From UBA1067 sp050874585 (lineage in GTDB: Bacteria; Verrucomicrobiota; Kiritimatiellia; RFP12; UBA1067): DNA of 21,681 bases. Position 1 is the first letter of the stretch. Every line of letters starts with the position of its first letter. The DNA is taken from positions 1 to 21,681 of the forward strand of contig JBNMKZ010000043.1 of assembly GCA_050874585.1 (NCBI GenBank), in the 5' to 3' direction. The translations under genes were made by a program, and so were the position numbers. Shown here in pieces: positions 1 to 7,943 of the stretch. The notes under the pieces are model-generated. The model was not told the origin of the DNA and searched no databases. It saw nothing but the letters and a program-made list of their open reading frames with translations.

Positions 1-38
1 CGGGACTCGCCCGTGCGAGAGTAGGACGCCGCCGGCCC
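1..38 (+). rRNA. rrf: 5S ribosomal RNA, 3' end (partial)
   Basis: The first bases carry the conserved 3' part of bacterial 5S rRNA: the ACTCGCCCGTGCGAGAGTAGG block of the helix IV/V side, followed by a GC-rich 3' strand of helix I (GCCGCCGGC). The 5' part lies outside the window, so the window begins at the end of an rRNA operon read on the + strand. The exact 3' end is uncertain by a few bases because the pairing 5' strand is not visible. Confidence 0.85.
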
Positions 39-113
39 TTTCCTTTTCCACCCCGCGCACCGCGCGCGATGCGCGCTCGCAAGGGGCAAGGGGGAAAGGA
101 AGGGCGCACAGAC

Positions 114-141
114 GGGGGACGGCTCTGACCGCCCCCTTTTT
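114..141 (+). terminator. Intrinsic terminator of the rRNA operon
   Basis: GGGGG plus CGG (114-118 and 120-122, with one bulged A at 119) pairs with CCG plus CCCCC (129-136). The loop is CTCTGA and a run of five T follows (137-141). This is a textbook rho-independent terminator about 75 bases after the 5S end. A longer imperfect stem (about 34-105, pyrimidine-rich arm against purine-rich arm) lies between 5S and this hairpin and may be a processing stem. Confidence 0.75.
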
Positions 142-149
142 GCTATAAT
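141..149 (+). promoter_or_regulatory. Extended -10 promoter for the hydrogenase gene
   Basis: TGCTATAAT is a perfect extended -10 (TGn-TATAAT). It directly abuts the T-run of the rRNA terminator. No -35 match is visible at 17 bases because that position falls inside the terminator hairpin. Predicted transcription start is about 156, giving a leader of roughly 45 nt to the ATG at 203. Confidence 0.6.
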
Positions 150-202
150 ACACCTGTTAACAGTGAATTCTATTGGATCTATGTCTATGGAGGCCAACTG
201 AA

Positions 203-1594
203 ATGTTGAGCGGAGCGTCCTTTATCCGGCGCAAACTGATGATTCGGCTTGTGCGTGCTTTTGACGCGGGGACTCTTCGGGATGAGTTGGACCGTATGCC
301 AATAGAATTGCGGCCAAAGGATGGCGAACATTCCAGGTGCTGCATTTATCGTGATCGTGCCATTCTCAAGTATCGTCTGATGGCTATCCTCGGCATTTCT
401 GTTGAGGATGAGACGGATGAGACGAAAATGCTGAAGGAGTATTTCGACGACAAGGTGGAAGGACGGCAGACGGAGAAGCCCGAAAGCCTGCTCAGCGTCT
501 GTGGACCAGCCTGTAGCGGATGTCCGGATGCAAGAGTCGTCTCAACCTCAAATTGCCGCGGTTGCTTTGCCCGGCCCTGCGTCTATAACTGCCCAAAGAA
601 AGCGATTTCAATTGTCAACGGGAAATCTTTCATCAATCAGGAGTTGTGCATCAAGTGCGGCAAGTGCGTGAATGCATGTCCCTACCATGCCATTCTGAAG
701 ACGACAGTTCCCTGTGAGGAGGCGTGCCCCGTCAACGCCATTCGAAAGAATTCCCATGGAGTTGCCCAAATTGACTTCGAACGCTGCATTTTCTGCGGCA
801 AGTGCTTTAATGCGTGTCCGTTTGGGGCGGTGATGGAGCGTTCGCAACTGCTGGATGTCCTCATGGCGATGAAACGCGGTGAAAAGCTTGTTGCCATGGT
901 TGCACCTTCGGCAGACCGGCAGTTCCCAGGGACGATCGAGCAACTTCTGACGGCTTGCAAAAAGGCGGGGTTCTCGGATGTTCTTGAGGTTGCGCTTGGT
1001 GCGGAAAAGACAACGGAACATGAGACGGCTGAATTCATCCGGCGAATGGAGGAAGACCCAAAAACGTTCATGACGACATCATGTTGTCCGGCATATGTCA
1101 ACCTCGTTTGGAAGCATCTGCCTGATCTTGTACAACATGTCTCGTTGACACCAAGTCCAATGGTTTATACGCGGGAAATCGTCAAGGAGAAGGATCCTTC
1201 GGCCCGGACGGTTTTCATCGGGCCTTGTGTTGCGAAGCGCAGTGAAGCGCGGCGAAAAGACGTTGATTATGTGCTTTCGTTTGAGGAATTGGGGGCGATT
1301 CTCATCGGACGGAAGATTGACGTGCGGACGTGCGATCCATGGCCTGTGCCGCGTCCGGCGGCGGCTACGGCACGTAATTTTGCACGGAGCTGCGGTGTGA
1401 CGGAGGCCGTTCTTGAGGAGGCGACGCGACAGATTCCGGGATTCAAACTCAATGCGAAGCAAATCAATGGCATTGACCGCAAGTCGTGTGGCCTGTTGAA
1501 ATTGTACGCATCTGGCAAGTTGCCGGCAAATTTTGTTGAGGTCATGGCTTGTTCAGGCGGATGCGTCAATGGACCTTGTTCGCTTAAGGAGTGA
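203..1594 (+). CDS. Monomeric [FeFe] hydrogenase, group B-like
   Basis: A 463-residue iron hydrogenase that would reversibly reduce protons with reduced ferredoxin in fermentation. Cys-rich N-terminal part: clusters of Cys at 100-107 and 118-130, then two ferredoxin 4Fe-4S motifs (C149/152/155/159 and C195/198/201/205). H-cluster motifs: L1 TTSCCPAY (C294, the usual proton-transfer Cys, and C295, the cluster ligand), L2 GPCVAKRSE (C342), L3 MACSGGCVNGPC (C450, C454). The CCPAY and GGCVNGPC variants resemble group B rather than group A enzymes; this assignment is from memory of the motifs. ATG 203 is preferred to the upstream in-frame TTG at 173 because GGAGG sits 9 bases before it. No signal peptide, so cytoplasmic. 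The next gene begins 2 bases after the stop. Confidence 0.88.
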   Translation: MLSGASFIRRKLMIRLVRAFDAGTLRDELDRMPIELRPKDGEHSRCCIYRDRAILKYRLMAILGISVEDETDETKMLKEYFDDKVEGRQTEKPESLLSVCGPACSGCPDARVVSTSNCRGCFARPCVYNCPKKAISIVNGKSFINQELCIKCGKCVNACPYHAILKTTVPCEEACPVNAIRKNSHGVAQIDFERCIFCGKCFNACPFGAVMERSQLLDVLMAMKRGEKLVAMVAPSADRQFPGTIEQLLTACKKAGFSDVLEVALGAEKTTEHETAEFIRRMEEDPKTFMTTSCCPAYVNLVWKHLPDLVQHVSLTPSPMVYTREIVKEKDPSARTVFIGPCVAKRSEARRKDVDYVLSFEELGAILIGRKIDVRTCDPWPVPRPAAATARNFARSCGVTEAVLEEATRQIPGFKLNAKQINGIDRKSCGLLKLYASGKLPANFVEVMACSGGCVNGPCSLKE

Positions 1595-1596
1595 GG

Positions 1597-2478
1597 ATGG
1601 AGACCTCTTGCCGTCTGTGCCCAAGGATGTGTGGTGCCAATCGTTTTCTTTCGAACGGCAGCATGGGGTATTGTGGTGCGCACCATATGCCGCGAGTCTT
1701 TCGGTGGGGTCCCCATTTTGGGGAGGAGCCTCCACTGACGGGTGAGCGCGGCAGCGGGTGCATCTTTTTCTCTCATTGCACAATGAAATGTCTCTACTGC
1801 CAGAACTCCCCGTGGAGTTGGCGGGGTCAGGGCGTGGACAAGAGCATCGCCGAACTGACGGACATATTTCGTGGACTTGCCGTCGACGATCGGGTCGAGA
1901 ACTGGAATCTCGTCTCGCCGACGCCTTATTTGCCGTTCATTCGTGAGGCGGTTCATCCGTTGCTGAAAACGGGCATCCGCTTGCCGTTTGTGTGGAATTC
2001 GTCTGGCTATGAGCGGGTGGAGACGCTGGAGGAGTATGCCGACTTGTGTGATTGGGCACTTTTTGACTTGCGTTATTCGCGGAATGAGACAGCGGTTGCC
2101 GCGAGCGGTGCGCCGGGTTATGTCGAGTCCGCTCGTGCGGCATTGAAATGGGCGTGGGAGCACAAGAAGGTAATTTGCCGCATTCTCGTCTTGCCTGGTC
2201 ATGCAGACGAGGCGATTGAAAATCTTGCCTGGATTGCCACGGAACTCTCAAACGAAATGCCCGTCTCTGTCATGAGTCAGTATACGCCGGCCTACAAGGC
2301 ACTTGAGACGCCACCATTCAACCGTGGGGTCACCGAGGATGAGTACGAGTCTGTCACCGAGGCGGCAGCGGATTTTGGCTTTGAGAACGGATGGATTCAG
2401 GATTTCGGCGCGGCAGATCCGAAACTTGCGCTTCTGGGGGAGAATATGTCCGCCGACCATGGCACGGTGAAAGAGTGA
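1597..2478 (+). CDS. PflX-like radical SAM protein (PFL-activase homologue)
   Basis: A 293-residue radical SAM protein of the PflX/COG1313 type. The SAM-cluster motif is CTMKCLYCQN (C61, C65, C68). Before it lies the family's Cys-rich N-terminus, CRLCPRMCG with C5, C8, C12 and C26, and the GEEPPLTGERGSG segment. The family resembles pyruvate formate-lyase activase but its substrate is not established. ATG 1597 is chosen because AAGGAG ends 5 bases upstream; a GTG at 1591 would overlap the hydrogenase stop. Tight spacing to the hydrogenase implies one transcript. A role in hydrogenase or glycyl-radical metabolism is an inference from position only. Confidence 0.85.
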   Translation: METSCRLCPRMCGANRFLSNGSMGYCGAHHMPRVFRWGPHFGEEPPLTGERGSGCIFFSHCTMKCLYCQNSPWSWRGQGVDKSIAELTDIFRGLAVDDRVENWNLVSPTPYLPFIREAVHPLLKTGIRLPFVWNSSGYERVETLEEYADLCDWALFDLRYSRNETAVAASGAPGYVESARAALKWAWEHKKVICRILVLPGHADEAIENLAWIATELSNEMPVSVMSQYTPAYKALETPPFNRGVTEDEYESVTEAAADFGFENGWIQDFGAADPKLALLGENMSADHGTVKE

Positions 2479-2497
2479 GACGGATTCCCCTTCCTTT

Positions 2498-2506
2498 TGG
2501 TATAAT
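2498..2506 (+). promoter_or_regulatory. Extended -10 promoter for ugd
   Basis: TGGTATAAT lies 20 bases after the radical SAM stop and 34 bases before the ugd start codon. It is the same TGn-TATAAT form seen before other genes in the window. No clear -35 is seen. Confidence 0.55.
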
Positions 2507-2540
2507 ATCGTTTGTGCAAAAAGAGAAGGAGATTCGTCGA

Positions 2541-3890
2541 ATGAACAAGGATATCGTCTGCATAGGAGCGGGGTATATTGGCGGGCCGACCATGGCAGTC
2601 ATTGCCGCGAAGAATCCTGGGCGTAAGGTCTATGTGGTGGATGTCTCTGCCGAGCGGATTGCCGCGTGGAATTCAGACGATTTGCCAATTTATGAGCCGG
2701 GCCTTTCGGAGGTCGTCAAACAGGTTCGTGGGAAGAACCTCTTCTTCTCGACGGACATCGATGGGGCCATCAGGAAGTGTGACATTATCTTTGTCGGTGT
2801 GAACACGCCGACAAAGACGTTTGGGCGTGGAGCTGGGCGAGCCTCGAATCTTCAGTACTGGGAATCGGCGGCACGCAACATCTCCCGCGTGGCGAATCGC
2901 GACAAGATTGTCATCGAGAAGTCGACGCTTCCCGTGCGGACGGCAGAGGCAATGGCGAAGGTCCTTGCCGCACACCCGAAGCACAAGTTTACCGTCCTGT
3001 CGAATCCAGAGTTTTTGGCTGAGGGTACGGCTATTCGCGATTTGCTGGAGCCGGATCGTGTGCTTATTGGCGGCCCGCGTACGCGAGAGGGGGAACGGGC
3101 CGTGAAGGCCTTGGTCGATATTTACGCGGCATGGGTTCCCCGCGAGCGCATTGTGACGACCAATCTCTGGTCCAGCGAGCTGACGAAACTTGCCGCAAAC
3201 GCCATGCTGGCTCAGCGCGTCTCATCCGTCAATGCCTTGTCGGCACTTTGCGAGGTGACGGGGGCTGATGTGGATGAGGTGGCGCACGTGATGGGAATGG
3301 ACGGACGAATCGGCCCACGCTTTCTGAAGGCGGGGCCTGGTTTTGGAGGCAGTTGCTTTAAGAAGGATGTCCTCAACCTCGTCTACCTGTGTGAGAGTTA
3401 TGGACTCAAGCCTGCGGCGGACTACTGGAATCAGGTCATCCTGATGAACGAGTGGCAGCAGGAGCGCATTGTGACGCGGATGCTGGATGAGATGTTCCAC
3501 ACGATTTCCGGCAAGAAGATCGCCGTCTTTGGCTTCGCCTTCAAGGCCGATACGGGAGATACGCGTGAGACGCCCTCGCTCCATGTCATTGACATGCTCA
3601 TGGAGGAGCGGGCCCGCGTGTGCGTTACCGATCCGAAAGCCATTCCGAATGCGCGGCAGGACCTTGCGCATTATGGGGATGCGATTGTCTATGAAGAGGA
3701 TCCCTACAAGGCGGCGAAAGACGCGGATGCGGTGGTCGTTATGACGGACTGGAAGGAATTTTCAGAACTCAACTGGCGGAAGATTCGCCGCGCCATGCGA
3801 ACGCCGGCTTTCGTCTACGATACGCGCAATTGCCTGAATGTGCCGCTTCTTCGGAAACTTGGTTTCACCGTCCTTTCAGTCGGCAAGTAG
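2541..3890 (+). CDS. ugd: UDP-glucose 6-dehydrogenase, animal-like type
   Basis: A 449-residue NAD-dependent enzyme oxidising UDP-glucose to UDP-glucuronate for polysaccharide or glycoconjugate synthesis. N-terminal Rossmann motif GAGYIGG (residues 10-15), NTPTKTFG at 88-95, Glu161 in NPEFLAEGTA, Lys216 in ELTKLAAN, nucleophile Cys272 in GFGGSCFKKD and the C-terminal UDP-binding domain. The NTPTKT and AWNS..LPIYEPGL blocks are closer to animal UGDH than to the shorter typical bacterial Ugd, from memory of those sequences. ATG 2541 has AAGGAG 9 bases upstream and its own promoter. No capsule genes adjoin it, so the product pathway is not visible here. Confidence 0.92.
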   Translation: MNKDIVCIGAGYIGGPTMAVIAAKNPGRKVYVVDVSAERIAAWNSDDLPIYEPGLSEVVKQVRGKNLFFSTDIDGAIRKCDIIFVGVNTPTKTFGRGAGRASNLQYWESAARNISRVANRDKIVIEKSTLPVRTAEAMAKVLAAHPKHKFTVLSNPEFLAEGTAIRDLLEPDRVLIGGPRTREGERAVKALVDIYAAWVPRERIVTTNLWSSELTKLAANAMLAQRVSSVNALSALCEVTGADVDEVAHVMGMDGRIGPRFLKAGPGFGGSCFKKDVLNLVYLCESYGLKPAADYWNQVILMNEWQQERIVTRMLDEMFHTISGKKIAVFGFAFKADTGDTRETPSLHVIDMLMEERARVCVTDPKAIPNARQDLAHYGDAIVYEEDPYKAAKDADAVVVMTDWKEFSELNWRKIRRAMRTPAFVYDTRNCLNVPLLRKLGFTVLSVGK

Positions 3891-3918
3891 GCGACGGTGG
3901 ACGAGAGACGATGCGGAA

Positions 3919-3927
3919 TGGTATAAT
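3919..3927 (+). promoter_or_regulatory. Extended -10 promoter, near-leaderless, for the DUF4091 gene
   Basis: TGGTATAAT ends only 7 bases before the ATG at 3935. With a usual start 6-8 bases after the -10, transcription would begin at or next to the start codon, so the mRNA should be leaderless or nearly so. No Shine-Dalgarno precedes 3935. Confidence 0.55.
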
Positions 3928-3934
3928 TTGCGTC

Positions 3935-5395
3935 ATGAAAATGCGAATGATTCTTGCGGTGGGCGTTTTGTCCATGGTTTTTGCTGGCTTTGCCAGAACA
4001 TTTGAGGTCGCGGCCTGGCGCGGCGAAACGGTTGCGGCCCGAGTCCCTGATTTTGCCGAAATCGGTAAGGCCCCCGAGGGCTTTTCGGTTCGCTACGGCG
4101 TTCTCAAGAGCGTCAAGTACGCGCCGAAGGCGGAGGACTTGCAGCGGCTTGAGGTCTACGACCGCGTCAAGTGGGGGCTGAAGGGTGAAGAAGGCCCTCG
4201 GATTGTGGAAGTGCGCGTCCCCGAGAATGCGAAGCCTGGCGTGTATGCGTGTGGTTCGATGCGTATCCGCGTTGTCGATCGCGTCCTTCCTCCCGCAAAG
4301 GACTGGAAGTACTTTCTCGATCTTTGGCAGCACCCGTGGGCCGTTGCCCGGATGGCGAAGGTGAAGCCGTTCTCAAAGGCCCATTATGCCGCGATGCGTC
4401 CACTCTGGAAGGAACTGGCGACGGCGGGACAGAAGGTCCTGACGGTGACACTCGTGGATCAGCCCTGGGACCACCAGTGCTACGATGCCTACGGCTCAAT
4501 GATTGGCCGCGTCAAGAAGGCGGATGGATCGTGGGTGTTCGACTATTCGATTTTCGATGAATATGTTGAGTTCGGTCGCAAGTGCGGACTTGGGCCCGAC
4601 ATCGCCTGCTATACGATGTGCCCATGGGGTTATGTCTGCCGCTACCAGGATGAGACGGGCAAGACGATTTCGGTGACGTGCAACCCGGGAACGCCGCAGT
4701 TCGAGGACTTCTGGGGCGCGTTTCTCGTTGATTTTGCCGCGCACCTCAAGAGCAAGGGCTGGTTCAACGACACCTACATTGCGATGGATGAGCGTTCGCC
4801 GGAGGATGTGAGCAAGATCGCCACCTTTATCCAGTCAAAGGCCCCCGGTATGAGGGTTGCCATGGCTGGCAATCGCTCGCCCTCTGACTTCAAGGGCATC
4901 ACAATCGACAACTACAGCCAGATTCTCGGTCATGTTTCCACAAACTTCCTCGCGGAAGTCAAAGAGCGCCGCGCCCAGGGATACAAGACGACCTACTATG
5001 TCTGCTGTTGGCCGATTTACCCGAACACGTTCATGTCGAGCGGTGCGGGCGAAGCCTTTTGGCTGGGGGCGTTCCCGGGCGTGTGCGGACTGGACGGCTT
5101 TCTGCGCTGGGCGTGGAACAGCTGGCCGCAGAATCCAGAGAAGGACGCGACCTTCGGAACATGGGCATCGGGCGATACGTTCCTCGTCTATCCCGATGGC
5201 TCGCCTTCGTGGCGTTTTCTTGAGTTGCGCAACGGCATTATCGCGGCGGAAAAGTTGAACATCCTGCGTGAGCAGAATGTCCGAACGAATGAAATCGAGC
5301 AACTTTCGTCCCTTTATGTGGAGAAAGAGGCGATGGCAAACCGCAGCAACTTCGTTAACATCCGCGCAAAGACCCTCGGAGTCGTGAACAAGTGA
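3935..5395 (+). CDS. Secreted DUF4091 / GH123-like glycoside hydrolase candidate
   Basis: A 486-residue protein with a signal peptide: MKMRM, a hydrophobic stretch to about residue 20, and a likely cut after AGFA. The C-terminal half fits DUF4091, the catalytic part of GH123 beta-N-acetylgalactosaminidase relatives: the YIAMDER segment carries the adjacent Asp285-Glu286 expected for substrate-assisted catalysis. GFLRWAWNSWP and a DGSPSWRFLELRNG tail are also typical. It is shorter than many GH123 proteins. Action on host or mucin-like glycans is plausible, not shown. It starts from its own promoter, and its stop overlaps the fumarase GTG by 4 bases, which is an unexpected operon partner. Confidence 0.8.
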   Translation: MKMRMILAVGVLSMVFAGFARTFEVAAWRGETVAARVPDFAEIGKAPEGFSVRYGVLKSVKYAPKAEDLQRLEVYDRVKWGLKGEEGPRIVEVRVPENAKPGVYACGSMRIRVVDRVLPPAKDWKYFLDLWQHPWAVARMAKVKPFSKAHYAAMRPLWKELATAGQKVLTVTLVDQPWDHQCYDAYGSMIGRVKKADGSWVFDYSIFDEYVEFGRKCGLGPDIACYTMCPWGYVCRYQDETGKTISVTCNPGTPQFEDFWGAFLVDFAAHLKSKGWFNDTYIAMDERSPEDVSKIATFIQSKAPGMRVAMAGNRSPSDFKGITIDNYSQILGHVSTNFLAEVKERRAQGYKTTYYVCCWPIYPNTFMSSGAGEAFWLGAFPGVCGLDGFLRWAWNSWPQNPEKDATFGTWASGDTFLVYPDGSPSWRFLELRNGIIAAEKLNILREQNVRTNEIEQLSSLYVEKEAMANRSNFVNIRAKTLGVVNK

Positions 5396-6234
5396 CGACG
5401 CTTGAACGCATTGTTGGGCTGATCCACGAGACGAGCTGTTCGATTCCAGACGATGTCGAACGGGCGGTGAAGGCGGCTCGTCGGCGCGAAGAGCGCGGCA
5501 CTTCGGCGGACGTTGTGCTGGGGACGATTCTGGACAATGTGCGCTTGGCGCGGCAGAAGGGTACGCCCCTCTGTCAGGATACGGGCACGCTCACCTTTTT
5601 CGTCGATGAACGCTTGCGCCGTCGCGTGACGCCCGACTTGCTGAAGAAGGCCGTTGCCCGTGCAACACAGGCGGGCTTTCTCCGAAAAAACACGATTGAC
5701 TCGCTGACGGGGAAGTCCTACGACGACAATTGTGCCGATGGTGCGCCGGTCGTCCATTATACGGAAGCGCGCGGAGCGCGTCCATCCGTCACGCTCCTGA
5801 TGAAGGGCGGCGGAAGCGAGAACATGTCGCGGCAGTATTCCCTGCCAGATTCGAAGCTCGGGGTCGGACGCGATTTGGCGGGTGTGCGGGCCTGCCTCCT
5901 CGATGCCGTGGTCCAGACTCAGGGCTATGGTTGCGCACCGGGCATCCTCGGCGTTTGCATCGGTGGGGATCGTGCAACTGGATTTGAGACGGCGAAGGAG
6001 CAGGTGTTGCGTACGCTCGACAAGTCAGGCGAGGCGGATGACCCGACGCTGAGGAAGTTTGAGCGACAGATTCTGAGGGAGGCCAATTCGCTTGGAATCG
6101 GCCCAATGGGACTTGGAGGAAAGACGACGCTCCTCGGCGTGCGGATTGCCTCTCGGCCTCGGGTCCCGGCTTCGTTCTTCGTCACTGTCGCCTACCTGTG
6201 CTGGGCGGCGCGCCGCCGAACGATTTCGCTCTGA
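5392..6234 (+). CDS. Class I (Fe-S) fumarate hydratase, alpha subunit
   Basis: A 280-residue protein matching the N-terminal/alpha portion of oxygen-sensitive fumarase or tartrate dehydratase (FumA/TtdA type), which hydrates fumarate to malate. Visible signatures are PLCQDTGT (C61), KSYDDNCADGAP, LMKGGGSENMS, YGCAPGILGVCIGG (C181), GIGPMGLGGKTT and VAYLCWA (C270). The three cysteines fit the 4Fe-4S ligands of the family. Length agrees with a stand-alone alpha subunit. The GTG start at 5392 sits in a GTGA overlap with the upstream stop, with TCGGAG 10 bases ahead, so translation is probably coupled. No beta subunit follows: the next gene is hydG. Confidence 0.88.
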   Translation: MTTLERIVGLIHETSCSIPDDVERAVKAARRREERGTSADVVLGTILDNVRLARQKGTPLCQDTGTLTFFVDERLRRRVTPDLLKKAVARATQAGFLRKNTIDSLTGKSYDDNCADGAPVVHYTEARGARPSVTLLMKGGGSENMSRQYSLPDSKLGVGRDLAGVRACLLDAVVQTQGYGCAPGILGVCIGGDRATGFETAKEQVLRTLDKSGEADDPTLRKFERQILREANSLGIGPMGLGGKTTLLGVRIASRPRVPASFFVTVAYLCWAARRRTISL

Positions 6235-6339
6235 TTTAATCTCAATTGGGCACGTTCCGTTTGTGCGTCCGCGTTGATCGTGGCAAGCCACCTCGCACCG
6301 CAAATGGAGTGCGCCATTCCAAAGCCGGAGTTGCGGCAC

Positions 6340-7872
6340 ATGGTTGATACGACAGGCATACGTAAGTTTACATCTGCGGAAGATTATACGCGGCATTTCA
6401 TCGTTCAGGACGAAATTGACCGCTATCTGCCGAAGGGACATCACTTCATTGACGATGTCCTGATTCAGTCCTTGATCGCGAAGATGGATGCGACACCGGC
6501 CGATCCCGTCCGGGTGCGTGAGATTATTGCCAAGAGTGAGTCCACGTGCGAGACGTTGCTCCCCGAGGAAACTGCCGCGCTGATGCAGGTGACGGACGGC
6601 GACCTTTTTGAGGAGATGCGGGCGGCGGCGAATCGCATCAAGCACAAGGTCTACGACAATCGCATCGTCATGTTCGCGCCGCTCTACCTGTCCAATCTCT
6701 GCGTCAACGGTTGCCGATATTGTGGCTTTCGGCGCGGCAATTCGCAGCAGAAACGCCGCGTTTTGAGCATGGACGAACTGCGCGAAGAAGTGGATGTCCT
6801 GGCTGGTCGCATCGGGCACAAGCGAATCATCGCCGTTTATGGGGAACATCCCTCGACATCCACGGAGTACATCGCCGAGACGATTGAGACCTGCTACAGT
6901 CGGCGTGTCGCGGCACCTCGCTCGGGCGCAAAGGTCGGCATCCGCCGCGTCAATGTCAATGCGGCCCCCTTGCCCATCGCCGACCTGAAGGTCCTGCGGA
7001 GCGTCGGCATCGGGACGTTCCAGGTCTTTCAGGAGACCTACAACCGCAAACTTTACGAACAGATGCATCCAGCATGGAGCGTGAAGGGCAACTACGACTG
7101 GCGGACGACCTGCTTTCATCGGTGCATGGAGGCTGGGGTCGATGATGTCGGGCTGGGGGTGCTTTACGGACTTTGTGACTGGCGTTATGAACTGTTGGCG
7201 ACGATTCTTCATGCGCGGGATTTGGAACGGTGGTTCAACATCGGGCCGCACACCCTGTCGTTTCCGCGTTTGGAGCCGGCGAGCGGGACGCGAGTCCCGG
7301 AGGAGTCGCCCTGGCTGATTGACGATGAGACATTCGCCCGGATCCTTGTCATTGCCCGACTGTCCGTCCCCTATGCGGGGATGATTGTCACGGCGCGCGA
7401 ATCGCCCGCAAGTCGCAACCGTGTGCTGGACTGTGGGATGACCCAGCTGGACTGCTCGTCCAACATTGCCATCAAGGGCTATAGCGAATTCTCAACCGAG
7501 TCGCATCAGGAGAAGGAGCGGCAGCAGTTCATGCTGGGCGATACGCGCTCGATTGACGAGATGGTCCGCTATCTTGCCTCGCGGGGCGTGATTACCAGTT
7601 TCTGCACGGCTGGCTATCGGTGCGGTCGCACGGGCGGATGCATTATGGACGCCCTCAAGACGGGGCGTGAGGGCCGGTTCTGCAAGATAAATGCCGTCTT
7701 GACCTTTCGCGAATGGCTGGACGACTTCGCCTCGGACGAAACGCGGGCAATCGGCGGTCGGCTGATTGAGCGCGAGCTGAGCGACATTCGTGCATGGCTG
7801 CCCAAATTCTATCCGACCGTGCTCAGGCAGTATGAGGCGACCTGTCGGGGGGAGCGGGACCTCTTCTTCTAA
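6340..7872 (+). CDS. hydG: [FeFe] hydrogenase maturase HydG, with altered auxiliary-cluster motif
   Basis: A 510-residue radical SAM tyrosine lyase that makes the CO and CN ligands of the H-cluster. The SAM-cluster motif is CVNGCRYCGF (C121, C125, C128), matching HydG. The C-terminus (KINAVLTFREWLDD, GERDLFF) is also HydG-like. The usual auxiliary motif CTACYRTGRTG is CTAGYRCGRTG here: Cys422 and Cys448 are kept, residue 425 is Gly, and extra cysteines lie at 428 and 434. Start 6340 has CGGAG 9 bases upstream; ATG 6304 and TTG 6274 are in frame but lack a site. It presumably serves the hydrogenase at 203-1594. HydE and HydF are not in the window. Confidence 0.9.
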   Translation: MVDTTGIRKFTSAEDYTRHFIVQDEIDRYLPKGHHFIDDVLIQSLIAKMDATPADPVRVREIIAKSESTCETLLPEETAALMQVTDGDLFEEMRAAANRIKHKVYDNRIVMFAPLYLSNLCVNGCRYCGFRRGNSQQKRRVLSMDELREEVDVLAGRIGHKRIIAVYGEHPSTSTEYIAETIETCYSRRVAAPRSGAKVGIRRVNVNAAPLPIADLKVLRSVGIGTFQVFQETYNRKLYEQMHPAWSVKGNYDWRTTCFHRCMEAGVDDVGLGVLYGLCDWRYELLATILHARDLERWFNIGPHTLSFPRLEPASGTRVPEESPWLIDDETFARILVIARLSVPYAGMIVTARESPASRNRVLDCGMTQLDCSSNIAIKGYSEFSTESHQEKERQQFMLGDTRSIDEMVRYLASRGVITSFCTAGYRCGRTGGCIMDALKTGREGRFCKINAVLTFREWLDDFASDETRAIGGRLIERELSDIRAWLPKFYPTVLRQYEATCRGERDLFF

Positions 7873-7925
7873 GACCCCCGGTTCCTTCATCTGTCCGTGC
7901 CGCGCTTTACAAGCATCGGGGGAAT

Positions 7926-7934
7926 TGATACAAT
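7926..7934 (+). promoter_or_regulatory. Extended -10 promoter, near-leaderless, for the beta-CASP gene
   Basis: TGATACAAT (TGn-TACAAT) ends 9 bases before the ATG at 7944. A normal start point would give a leader of 0-3 bases. No Shine-Dalgarno is seen before 7944. Confidence 0.5.
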
Positions 7935-7943
7935 ACGGACATC

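Noticed and set aside
6235..6339. Fumarase beta subunit or separate small gene before hydG
   Set aside because: Only about 100 bases with no conserved motif; the in-frame TTG 6274 and ATG 6304 lack ribosome-binding sites.
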